A stretch of 64,000 nt of DNA from Zanthoxylum bungeanum. Taxonomy: Eukaryota > Streptophyta > Magnoliopsida > Sapindales > Rutaceae. The notes beneath the pieces were generated by a model. It saw only the letters and a program-made list of their open reading frames with translations, was not told the origin of the DNA and made no database searches. The DNA is taken from contig SKCR01021353.1 in NCBI GenBank assembly GCA_019454045.1, positions 50,396-114,395 of the forward strand, written 5' to 3'. A program made the translations under genes and the position numbers. The number at the start of each line of letters is the position of its first letter. Position 1 is the first letter of the stretch. Positions 21,720 through 32,560 of the stretch are shown in pieces.

Positions 21720-24445
21720 CTAGCTAATTGGTTTCATTTTTTTATTTCCTTTATATATATATGATCATTCTTTTTAGTTTTATTTTCTTGATAGACTAGA
21801 ATATAGCTCTTAAGCTTCTTTTTTACACGCAACAGAAGATACATATTGAAAACAATATCATGTAAAAGCATGTAAGAGGAAAAAAATTATATATGTACGT
21901 TTGTGTAAGAAAAGTTCCTCAATTTTTTTTATTTTTATAATATCATACTTGAGAAACTATTAGCACAAGGAATTCTGATACAGTACTGAATTGAATTTAT
22001 ATTGATCATTGTATTAATGATCGGAAGATAAATGGGGTTCACATGTGATCCACATGAAATAAATCATAATAAAAATAAACTCATATGAATACTGAATCAT
22101 AATATTATCCTTATCCTTTATTTGTTTTTGTATGTATGTAAGAATGAGAAAAATTTCCACATTGAACAGCGAGGAAACATTCTGGCAACTTGGGGGGTGT
22201 CTAGCCCACATATGACATGTGGTTGATGGGTCCATGACCCTGGATCCAAGAAATTTCATCACATTGGAATTTTTTTAATAAGTTTTGTGACTTGTTGCTA
22301 ATTCTGGTTCAACAAGTCTAATTTTTGAATCTTTTATTTGTGTCTTTTAAGACTGAATCAAACTTGGAAAGCTTGTGGGACAGCTGGGAAAATGACAGCA
22401 CACAAATTCTTAGCAGCTTCCTATAGAGCTTATATAAAAAGTAGTCACCCTGGAAAATAAAAATCATTTTTAAAAGATAAAGATCGAACGATATGAGTTT
22501 CATGGATACTTCATGCCATTGGTTATTTATTTCCACTTAACATCAATAATGCTTACTTGATCAAACTTTTTTGAATGACTATTAACAAAACAAGATTGGC
22601 TACTTGATCAAACTCATTTGAATGATTTATAAATAATTGAAATTAATTATCAATTACTATATATATATATCTATAAAATGATTAACACAAATTGAATCTA
22701 AATTCTTCGAACTGAGCTTAATTAACCAAAATATTAGTCCAATAAATATGGTTACTTAACCCACATATAAATATTTCCACATAATTACACTTGTTTGGTG
22801 TGCGATATGAGATGACCCTCATCAGTTGTATTATGTAAAATACATATTATAGAATAAATATATACGTTGAGAGTATATGACTTTCTGAAATTACAAATAC
22901 ATTCTAAATGAATAAAAATGAGATAGAGATACAAAGCATTGAAGATCTACATAATCATATTCTCATATCCCTTTGTTCTCCGATATTTGAAAAAAGATGA
23001 GGATTAAGGATTTCTTACACATCAAAATTCAAGCTAGTTAACAATACCATTGAGCCCACAAACAATTTGCTTAGATTCCAACTTCTCTAAATGTGAATTT
23101 GTTTATATGATAAGATTATAAAGTGAAGTTCCATCCTCATTTTATTAAGTTAAGAGCATAATTTCCTAGGAATCGAAAAATCTATATCCCACCTTAAATG
23201 TAAGGAATAATAAGATTTGATTGTTCTTTCTAACAAACGATTAATTGCCAACTCATAAATTAAACATTGCCATTTCATTTGGTGAAATAAAATTAACATA
23301 TATTTGTAATTATAAAAATATTAATATTTTATGTAAGGCAGAAGGATTGTTGGAATAAATCATTCTACATGCCTCCCCATATTAAAAATTATGTCATTTA
23401 TGATAAATGTACGAAATCAAGTAGGAAATCTTATTGGAGATACTCTACCGACCAAACTAAAAGATAAGAAATGAAGATTTCAATACAATATTATTTATTT
23501 TTTAAAACATTAAAATCTACGGTCTTTTGTTCTTTTATTCGGTGCTTAACTTAATAAAAATAAAGATTCTTTATGTTTATGTTTATGTTGTGTCCCGTTT
23601 AGCAGCATTTAAAGTTTGTAACATTAGTTTGATAGCATGATAATCAATAATCAAGCTATATATGCTGGTAAATGAGCTATCATTCTCATATGAGATCTTG
23701 GTCGATCTTCTGTAGCTATAGGTTCATTTCATGTGATCACTTATTAATTATAAAATGATATTTGCTACAAAGTATATATGACAAATAATTTATTCGTTAG
23801 AAATATTGTATTGGTGTCTTCTTGTTGTAGGTTGCTGCCTTTCTTGGTTTGCGAATAACTATCCCCTGTATCTTCCCTAAATCTAGATTAATTAATGAAT
23901 TAATTACAAAGTAGAATGAGAGGAATAAAATTGAATGACGTGACCTACATTAGAAATTGAGAAGTTGTTAGGAGTTGGAAGCAGATTTATTATAAAAATG
24001 ACAGATCTACTCACTCCATCAATAACTAAATAGGATTAGTTGTATTGTAGGAGATTTGGTTTTTATTACTTATGTACACAATCAGGGCCGATCTTGATCA
24101 TAGGCGAGCGAGGCGACCATCTATGGCCCCCAGTTTTTTTCTATATCCTCTAAATAATCAATGGTAAAGACTTTATGTTTTTTATTATAATATTATGTTA
24201 TGATCACGAGTCTCAAAAATAAAAATAACCTTAGGCCTACTAATTTGCAAGCTGCTTCTAAGTAATCATTGTTCGTTGGATTACATAAGAACTATATCGT
24301 TATGATTGAAGAATGCAAGCGATTTTTTCTAAATAGTCTGGATTCTTCGTCGAGAATCACTTTGAAAGTCTTACTTAAACTCTTCTGACTGAATATTATA
24401 AAGCCTATAAATCAACAAGCTACTATCATCTCTTCATTGTAGATT
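21720..24445. other. AT-rich intergenic region
   Basis: Downstream of the small gene. Plausible 3' UTR in the first 100-200 bases (tttatatatatatgatc). No other gene, TSD-bounded transposon or RNA gene recognised. A block from 24084 (agggccgatcttgatcatag, tatggcccccag) recalls the end of a decayed hAT element. Reading frames at 22014-22262 and 22318-22536 are short, AT-driven and without domains. Confidence 0.4.
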
Positions 24446-24450
24446 AAGAT

Positions 24451-25176
24451 TGTTGACGGCTAATTTTGATCTCAGGGGCAATAAGGGTTTTTTTACTCCC
24501 GAGACAATCCTCCTCCAACTGTGAATTTGTTTTGTTTATGGGAAACCAAAAGCAAATTTGGCAAAAGATAAGTAAATTCACCGATCAACAAAGAGATTTA
24601 ACGTGGTTCGGCGGATCAGATCCAGCCTACATCCACGGGCACAGAACGGACGATGTTTTATTACCGAAATATGTTTCTCTGATCTGTTTTGCATTTACAA
24701 GTCTAATTCTCTCTTGTTCTTTTCTCAACTCTACCTTACAAGCACACTTTCCCCTCCTATTTATAATAGCAAAGAAACAATTTTCCTTTTCCCATAAGAA
24801 TTCTTATTCGAAACTACCTTCACTTCCTTTATCCTATTAGGACACTGACTTATCAACTTTTCCCTATGAAAGTATGATAACTTATCTTCTTATCCGTAAA
24901 AATAGGATGTTTTATCTTCTGGAGCATATCTCGCCATATTCTCGGTTTTCATGAGGTCGGTCACAATGGTCTTTTGAACTGAGAATGCTGCTATCGATCT
25001 GATAATGCCCGACCATCCGGTCTGGAGTGGTCGGTTACCGATCATAAAGTGCTCGACCCCTTACTGTTGGCTTTTAGTGGTCGGGTCGGCATTAATGATC
25101 TTGACCAAGAAAGGAGTTACCCTTTTACCCATGTCGTGCTGTTTAAATATCATAGTGCTTGAAAATACCATCAACA
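24451..25176 (-). repeat. A2 3' LTR
   Basis: Edges tgttgacggc and taccatcaaca. Minus-strand TATA (tataaata, complement of 24758-24765). The adjacent interior on the minus strand ends ATGGGACAGA, the probable polypurine tract, shared with copy A3 (59065-59074). Because the extra gene starts just to the right on the plus strand, this LTR may also contain its promoter (inference). Confidence 0.95.
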
Positions 25177-26070
25177 TCTGTCCCATAGTTCTCGGTTCCA
25201 ACGAGTATACAAGTTGGTGCCGGGAACTATATAAAAAAAATAGTACTCCTGATGGAGTGACGGCTAGCCTTTGTGAGGAGAAGTTTATTGGCCTATTACC
25301 ATCATGTCCTCGGTACGATTGAGATGTTCGGTCTGACTTCTTTTCCCGCCAGAAGAAAAATCCCTTTATTGCCCTTCTGTAAACCGTCCCTCGAGACGCG
25401 CAACGGTCACATCCTCTTAAATGCCCATCAGATCACTTATAGGGTTTAACGGGAGCCTGCCACTTGTCAACCATCCGTTGTCCTCTCGCCAAAAAGCAAG
25501 CAAAGGACGCCCAATCTCAGCCGTCCATCCAACTCTGAAAGATCATTTTAAAAAAATGACTTGTGGCATACATTTGACGGCCTCGTTCGATCCAACGGCC
25601 ACAAATGCACTGAACAGATTATAAGAAAACGGAGTAATACACTGTTGCCTTCTTTTACGAACGCTTTGAATTTTCCCAACCGCGAGAACTCCTCTCTCCC
25701 AACTGTGCTCAGTGAACTCAAAGAACGACCAGACCGCACCGAGCAATCTGCAATCCTTCCAAAAGAATCAAGTAAGTTTTCTGAACGACCTCCCTGCTTT
25801 GCTTTTTCATGAGTTGCGAATCCTACTGTTTTTTTTTTGTGTGGAGCATGTCCGGACTTTTGGGATTAGGGACACTTAGATTTGTACTGGGTTCTGTGTT
25901 TGGCTTTATGTTACTAGGGAGATATTTATGGCTTGATTGATGTTGTTAGGGCATTTAGAACCCACAGGTTTAGTTTTCCCGGAATCTCAGGGTAACTGTG
26001 AAATCCCTAGCCATTTTAGAAATTGGCTATAGACTGACCTCCCCCCTTTTTTATTTCTCGGATGTCAGGG
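25177..26070 (+). other. Leader exon and intron of the A2 opposite-strand gene
   Basis: 25177-25771 lacks a credible coding frame and ends at the strong donor-like ATCAA|GTAAGT (25772). The T-rich stretch after it ends at acceptor gatgtcag (to 26068), two bases before ATG 26071. The same arrangement is present in A1 (acceptor at 1100, ATG at 1103), which supports the model. Confidence 0.6.
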
Positions 26071-27682
26071 ATGTCTGACAACAGGTCTTCCTCTACAAAC
26101 CCTGCTAGACCTTCGACTCCCCCTGCTGAAGAGCTCTCCTCGAGCTCAGGGGCACCAAACATAGAGGATCTCGACACTACCCCCACCCATTCCGAAACTG
26201 AACAAGATACTTACCATCAGAGAATTCCTCAGAATGATCCAAAGCCCGGTGATTTTGACTGCTCGGCTTTGGACATGGATCGGTATTCCAAGATAACTGA
26301 AGATGATCTAGCACTGCTCCGGCAATGATATGATATTCCGATAGATATTGCTCTTGAAGTCTCTGGCCCATTGGATCGTGCTAGTCAACCCGATGAGGGT
26401 TCGGTGGCTCTTCTTCCGGATTTCTTTGAGTGCGGACTTCGGCTGCCAATTCAACGTTATTTCGCCTAGATGTTGGCCGAGATGGAGATCACCCTTGTCA
26501 ATTAAGCTTGAATAGTTGGAGGATCTTGGCCGGGCTACGTGTGATTTGGCATCGGGCGGGACTCGGCGAACCCTCCCTTGAAGAAGCGAAGAGGTTGTAT
26601 CGATTGAAGGCCAACCCAAGAACGCACCATGGTTGGTACTACATTTCTGCTTACGCTGACTCGTCAAACATTGTCGGCAAACTCCCCGACTCCAACAAAA
26701 ACTTCAAAGATTTATGGTTCTGGGCCACAGGAAATTGGGGACGGGTCCTGAGATCCCACGAAGAGGAGATTTCAGTCCCGGATATCTTCAGAGCGGGAGG
26801 TTAGGAATCTAACCGTCAGTGTTCTGCTCTTGACTTTATGTTAGGATTCTAACTTCTTTGACTCTTCCCAGCTTGTTGGAGGGACGCTCCCAAGATCTCC
26901 CATCAGGTCCGGGTGCGGGTACACTGGACTCGGCGATACGCCGACCATTGGAAGCAATTGGTTAACGATGCAACCTTTGTCGAGTCGGGCCTCATTCGGA
27001 CTGCTCATCCGAAGGTCCCGGGGCGGATAGGTAGATTCTTACTAACCCTCTGACCGATCCCCTTGTTTGCTTAACATGATAATGATTTGAAATTATTCAG
27101 ATTCTGGACTGACCACTTTTATGCCTTTGCCTTTTACAGGTATGTCGAAAAGGCCAAAATACCTTGATCAATTGGCCGGTGCAACAAAGAAAACCGGCCA
27201 TATTGGAGCTGGACCCTCTCGTAAACGGCCAGCAACTGTCGAGGCCAAAAGGGTGACTGAAGAGGTAGCCCCACTGGCTACCCGAAGCTTATCTCCCCCA
27301 TCTGGGGCATCGCCAACTGTCATTACTCGACCTTCCAGCCCCCCAAAGCCTTCTAAAAAAAGGAGACGTCTGATCGGGGTAGAAGAAACCGAGCCGACCC
27401 AGGAGATAGAGGAGGAACAGGCCCCGAGCAAAAAGAAGCCAATTCGGAAAGAGAAGAAAATGCCGGAGGGGACTTCCGGATATGAGGCTTATCCATGCGG
27501 CCATTCGCTTCTGCAAAGGGGAAATTTCAGAGGAGGAGTTTAAAAGGTGGCTACCCCCTTCTCCTGAAGAGATGATGGATCCTGACCCCATTTCGATCGT
27601 CCCGGTACTTCCAGCTCCTAAAGAGGACCGACCTGAGGCTCCTGCTCCAGCCCCTGAAGCCGTAATTGTTGGAGCCTCCTAG
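26071..27682 (+). pseudogene. Opposite-strand spliced gene of A2 (Transposase_28-like)
   Basis: Proposed exons 26071-26799, 26872-27030 and 27140-27682, each bounded by GT..AG (donors at 26800 and 27031; acceptors cttcccag to 26871 and ttttacag to 27139). Exon 1 encodes a Ser/Pro-rich start (MSDNRSSSTNPARPSTPP), then FFECGLRLPIQRYF, LNSWRILAGLRVIWHRAG, RLYRLKANP, GWYYISAY and NKNFKDLWFWATGNWG, the pattern of Pfam 'putative gypsy type transposon' (Transposase_28). Exon 2 reads CWRDAPKISHQVRVRVHW. Exon 3 is Pro/Lys/Glu-rich with KPSKKRRRL, a possible nuclear signal, and ends EEMMDPDPISIVPVLPAPKED then VIVGAS. Stops at 26326 (TGA) and 26467 (TAG), plus shifts near 26500 and 27475, break it. The protein's role is not known; a DNA- or gag-associated function is guesswork. 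Confidence 0.75.
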
Positions 27683-28009
27683 GGCGTCAATGTGGAAGCC
27701 ATTGTCCCTCTTCCGAGGCCGAGCCCAGCCATTTGCCACCCGAGCCTGTCGAGGAAGAAACAATTGCTCCTGCGCGGGCCGATCTTTAAGGGGTAACCCG
27801 AATGAGGCCCCGTGTAATCCCGAAAAAATTTCATTTTCCTTGTAATAACTTTTTTTACAATCATATTTATATAAATATTTTTATGTGTTTCTATTTCGCT
27901 TTTTTAGTCTTTCATAATTTGCTCTGATTGCTTTTTTGTAAACGATCACTCGGGGCCCGGTCGCGAGGGGACAACCCGAGCCGGAAATAAGATCATGCAG
28001 TGGAACGAA
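27683..28009. other. A2 spacer between opposite-strand gene and tandem arrays
   Basis: Contains cttgtaataac and tatttatataaatattttta at about 27838-27880, a plausible polyadenylation zone for the plus-strand gene. No coding sequence. Confidence 0.45.
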
Positions 28010-28540
28010 ACCCCGACTCCCAGCTAGGGGAATCACTTGGTGGCTCTGGGGGAATGTTATGTCCCTAGTCCGAAAAGACAGACTTCGGTGGGACGTAACC
28101 CGACCCCGAGCTGAGAGAAACACTTGGCACTGGGGGAATGTTACGTCCCCAGTCCGAGAAGACAGAATCGGTGGGACGTAACCCGACCCCGAGCTGAGAG
28201 AAACACTTGGCACTGAGGGAATGTTACGTCCCCAGTCCGAGAAGACAGACTCGGTGGGACGTAACCCGACTCCGAGCTGAGAGAAACACTTGGCACTAAG
28301 GGAATGTTTCATCCTCAGTCCGAAAAGACAGACTCGGTGGGACGTAACCCGACCCCGAGCTGAGAGAAACACTTAGTACTGAGGGAATGTTTCGTCCCCT
28401 GTCCGAAAAGACAGACTCGGTGGGACGTAACCCGACCCTGAGCTGAGAGAAACACTTGGCACTGGGGAATGTTTCGTCCCCAGTCCGAGAAGACAGACTC
28501 GGTGGGACGTAACCTGACCTCGAGCTAAGAGACGACATGA
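28010..28540. repeat. A2 tandem array 1, period 83 bp, about 6 copies, hairpin-forming
   Basis: The landmark gagctgagagaaacacttgg recurs at about 28108, 28191, 28274, 28357 and 28440. The best units (28140-28182, 28223-28265) hold GTTACGTCCC and its exact complement GGGACGTAAC, with a second inner pair CCGAG/CTCGG, around a short loop. Copy A3 carries the same 83-bp family in the opposite orientation at 57780-58080. Long minus-strand frames here are repeat artefacts. Confidence 0.92.
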
Positions 28541-28835
28541 TGGCATTGGCGGAACGAATCCAGCCCCGAGCCAATTAACCAAGTGGCCTTGGCGGAACGA
28601 ATCCAGCCCCGAGCCGATTAATCAAGTGGCATCGGCGGAACGAATCCAGCCCCGAGCCAGTTAACCAAGTGGCCTCGGCGGAACGAATCCAGCCCGAGCC
28701 GATTAATCAAGTGGCCTCGGCGGAACGAATCCAGCCCCGAGCCGATTAATCAAGTGGCCTCGGCGAAACGAATCCAGCCCCGAGCCAGTTAACCAAGTGG
28801 CCTCAGCGAAACGAATCCAGCCCTGAGCCGATTAA
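28541..28835. repeat. A2 tandem array 2, period 43 bp, about 7 copies
   Basis: The unit contains ggcggaacgaatccagcccc, starting at 28548, 28591, 28634, 28677 and onward. Homologous units, inverted and arranged as alternating dimers, lie in A3 at 57398-57780. Confidence 0.93.
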
Positions 28836-29084
28836 CCCTTGGGACTTAATCAGAAGGGAAGTAAATCAACCTTTGAAGCCCTATTGGATTTGGCATGGGC
28901 GTACCCTTGCCAGACCAACGAAAAACAAAAACAAAACTTTGGAAAATAAAGTCAAAATGTGGGGAGTGACTTAGCACTTATCCCAAAGTAACAGTACGGA
29001 AGCCTCAAAACAGCGTCCTGTCCGAGGTCTCCAAAACATAATTCTGAATCTTTCAATTCAGAGTCCCGGTGAACAAGGATTCAG
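28836..29084. other. A2 spacer between arrays 2 and 3
   Basis: Non-repetitive; no motif recognised. Confidence 0.4.
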
Positions 29085-30015
29085 ATCAAAGAGCGTTCAG
29101 AATGGTAAGGGCACATTCCTCTATACTTCAGGTCGCTATGGAGCCTGCGTTTTGTTTGAGGGCTCCTCCTTACAACGCTGGAGCAGGCATACGCCACGAG
29201 GGTACAATCTCTCCTCATACTATGCTTCTCACAGACCCAAATGACCAAATAGGTAGGGATCAAAGAGTGTCCGAAACATCAAGGGCATCATCCTTTTTAT
29301 ATTCGGTAATACTGGAGCAAGCAAACGCCACAAGGGCATAATCCATCCTCGTGCTATGCTTCTCACGGATCCGAATGACCAAATAGGTAGGGATCAAAGA
29401 GTGTCTGAAACATTAAGGGCATGTTCCTCATTATGTTCGGTAACACTGGAGCAAGCAAACACCACAAGGGCATAATCCATCCTCGTGCTATGCTTCTCAC
29501 GGATCTGAATGACCAAATAGGTAGGGATCAAAGAGTGTCCGAAACATCAAGAGCATGCTCCTCCTTATAATCGGTAACACTGGAGCAAGCAAATTCCACA
29601 ATGGCATAATCCATCCTCGTGCTATGCTTCTCACGGATCCGAATGACCAAATAGGTAGGGATCAAATAGTGTCCGAAACATCAAGGGCACGCTCCTCCTT
29701 ATGTTCGGTAACACTGGAGCAAGCAAACGCCACAAGGGCATAATCCATCATCGTGCTATGCTTCTCACGGATCCGAATGGCCAAATAGGTAGGGATCAAA
29801 GAGTGTCCGAAACATCAAGGGCATGCTCCTCCTTATGTTCGGTAACACTGGAGCAAGCAAACGCCACAAGGGCATAATCCATCCTCGTGCTATGCTTCTC
29901 ACAGATCCAAATGACCAAATAGGTAGGGATCAAAGAGTGTCTGAAACATTAAGGGCATGCTCCTTCTTATGTTCGGTAACACTGGAGCAAGCAAACTCCA
30001 CAAGGGAATAATCCC
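29085..30015. repeat. A2 tandem array 3, period 134 bp, about 6-7 copies
   Basis: The landmark ggtagggatcaaa occurs at 29252, 29386, 29520, 29654, 29788 and 29922, an exact 134-bp spacing. The units are nearly identical, so the array expanded or was homogenised recently. No counterpart was seen in A3, whose third array has a different 119-bp unit. Confidence 0.95.
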
Positions 30016-30814
30016 TACTGCGATGATATTCACCTGTCGGCAATGTGCTCTTTGCCTGGCCGTCATAACTTCATGGTCAATATAATTATTCAAGTACCCA
30101 TTCCGCGCCAGGTCTTCCATTTGCTCCCGCAAGTCTTTGCATCCATTCGTCGTATGTCCCATCAAGTTATGATGCCTGCAATAGGATTTTTTATTTCTCA
30201 TGTCTGGTGGGAATCTTCTAAAATCAGGCTCTATCAAGAGGCCATTTCCCTGGATTTCCATGACGATTTGCCCCAGCGGTTTGTTCAAGGGAATGTATGC
30301 CTCTTCCCCGGCCACATGGTTCACCTGGGCCGAGATTCCCTTTTCCTGGTCATTCCGAGGTATCGGCTTGAATTTCCTTCGCCTCGGGGGTGGTTTTTTG
30401 AACTCCCTATCTGGTCTGTGAGGAGCTTCTGCCCTCGTCGTCCTCTCCCTGATAGTTGTCCCCCTCCGGGTGATTCTCTCCTCATCTTCCAATAAAATAA
30501 ATTTTCGGGTGATGAGTGGTATTTATATCACTATTTCTCACTCATTAAACTTAATATTTTGTATAGTTTCTTGAGTTTTGTGAATGTTTTGATGTGTTTT
30601 ATTGTTATTTTGCAGATAAATAAAGTTTGGACAGCACTGGAGGCAATTTGGGGCAAAACTGGACAAAAATGCGTCAACAGGGATATTTTCGTCTTTTGCG
30701 CGTCGCGACGCTGGAACACTGCGCGCTGCGACGCCCAGCGTGAGCCGAATCTGCTAACGTGCGCCAAGTCAACGGTCAACCATTTGAAGAAGTTTGACTT
30801 TGCTAAACTGCGCC

Positions 30815-31140
30815 GTCCCACGTGTCACCATCACATCCCATCTGCTAAAATGCGCCGTGCCACGTGTCATCATCATATGCTGCCGACACTCAGACTTGAC
30901 ACGTGTCGCCTCGTCATCAGCCACATCATCGGTCAACAAGTCAACCATGCCACGTGTCATGCCACATCATCGTCCACGTCAGCAGGTCAACCGAGTCAAC
31001 TTGCCACGTCAGCCTCAGCCAATCACAACTTGACACGTGTCGCCACGTGTCGCAATCCTATTGTGCCGACAAGTGAACAGTCAAGCGCCACGCCACGTCG
31101 TCGCCGCGTCAGCATGACGTCATCAATGACGTCATCACAA
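30815..31140. promoter_or_regulatory. G-box/ABRE-like cluster in solo LTR E
   Basis: CACGTG occurs at 30819, 30861, 30900, 30951, 31034 and 31044, mostly within CCACGTGTC or ACACGTGTC. There are also ccacgtcagc variants and two TGACGTCA palindromes (31115-31122 and 31127-31134). In plants these cores bind bZIP and bHLH factors (ABRE/G-box and TGA-type sites). Use as an enhancer here is inference. Confidence 0.75.
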
Positions 31141-31261
31141 TAATTGAGAATTAGCCGCCTTGACTCGTGTCGCGTGAACAGTCAGCCGCCTTGCTACGTG
31201 TCAAGCTGTCATCGTGCCACGTCGACAAATCCAGCGTCGCGACGCTGAGGTCCTTGGCGTC

Positions 31262-31330
31262 GCGACGCCCGAACAGTGAAAATTCTGCCTATAAATTCAG
31301 CGCGAAATTTCAGATTTCAATACAGCTCTC
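31262..31330 (+). promoter_or_regulatory. Candidate core promoter of LTR E
   Basis: ctataaattc at about 31289 could be a TATA box. It follows the G-box cluster and two GCGTCGCGACGC palindromes and precedes a CT-rich stretch (ctctctctctcttg), a common plant transcript-start context. Confidence 0.5.
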
Positions 31331-32560
31331 TCTCTCTTGATTTCTCTCTCTAGAATTTTTATTTTTTTAGTTTTTTTTTTATTTTTAGTTTTGTAAATAA
31401 TTTTAATTACTTTTTGTAATAATAGTAATTTTAATTTTTACTTTTTACTTTTTACAGTTTTTACTATTCACCATGTTGAAATAATTTCCTCAGCTAGGGT
31501 GAAAGGTAATTCTTCTACTATTGCTATTTAGATTAATCTCCCTTAAAAATAATATATTAACTATTTAAAATATTGACTTAATAAGGGATACCGCTATATT
31601 GGTCGGTTGGTAATTTAATTTTAATCTGGTTTAAACCTGACTAATCACGGATACCGCCAGACTGGTCGGTTGGTAAATTTATTTTTTGTTCCGCCTTAAT
31701 GGCTGGTTGGACTTAATTTGACTTAATCAGGATACCGCCAGACTGCTCGGTTGGTTAATTTATCACAAGTTTATATATTATTTTATGGGAGATATCTAAA
31801 TTAGTAGTAGTAAAAGTAATTCCTTTTACCTTAACATTTTATTTTATTGTAATTTACTTTTCAGCTTTTTACTTTATGTCTTTTACTTTTATGAATTTAC
31901 TAGTCCTAATTATGTGTTAGTTATCTGGGGTTGTGATGATTTTTAATATCACCGGTTTATAAGAGATTATTTTATAGTTTGGGTAATTTAAAGGTTTATT
32001 TATTAAGTCTTAAGCTTAATGCTTCTTGTTGTCTGATCACCAATAAGATTGATATGGTAAATCTAAAATGAACTAGACATAGGGATTTTAGATTTCAGCC
32101 TTAGACTTAATAGCCCACGATCTCCCTTGAGGATAGATAACCCTTTAATAGATTTCCTTACAGGATAGGAATATACCTGTCGGGCGGGGGTAGCCATAAT
32201 TGGAACTTAAACTTAATAAATCCAGGTAATGTGGTTGACATAGGAATATGGTTCAATTGGGTTAAACTGGGTATTTGTGTCTGACCATCGACAGAGGCTT
32301 ACACATAATTTAGTGTTCCAGGTTAATAAATCAATATATTACCCACTTTAAGATAATCACTTCATCTTTTAAATGATATTAGAATGATTCACAACCCTGG
32401 AATCTTTTTGTCTTTTATTTTCCTTAGTATTTTCTTTTATCTTTTTATTTATTTATTTAGCAAATCTTCAATCAACCAAATCAAACAAACAATCAATTCC
32501 ATTCTCCCTTTAATTAGATATTTGTGAATAAATAGATTCAATAATTAATAACAACAGTAG
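31331..32560 (+). other. Downstream part of solo LTR E
   Basis: AT-rich with three imperfect repeats of ggataccgccagactggtcgg near 31585, 31650 and 31728. No coding sequence. Confidence 0.6.

Noticed and set aside
24084..24440. Decayed hAT end (agggccgatcttg, tggcccccag)
   Set aside because: Only one possible terminus was seen; no TIR pair or TSD.
27881..28582. Long minus-strand frames in the A2 arrays
   Set aside because: The 83-bp unit is open in some frames, so stacked copies give long repetitive frames (SLSSGSGYVPP repeats).
28010..30015. CRISPR-like array
   Set aside because: Units are contiguous without unique spacers, lengths are 43-134 bp, and the context is a plant retrotransposon.
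30559..31143. 194-residue frame in solo LTR E
   Set aside because: Composed of repeated cacgtgtca promoter motifs; the residue pattern (CHHH, TRVAT repeats) follows the DNA repeat, not a protein.
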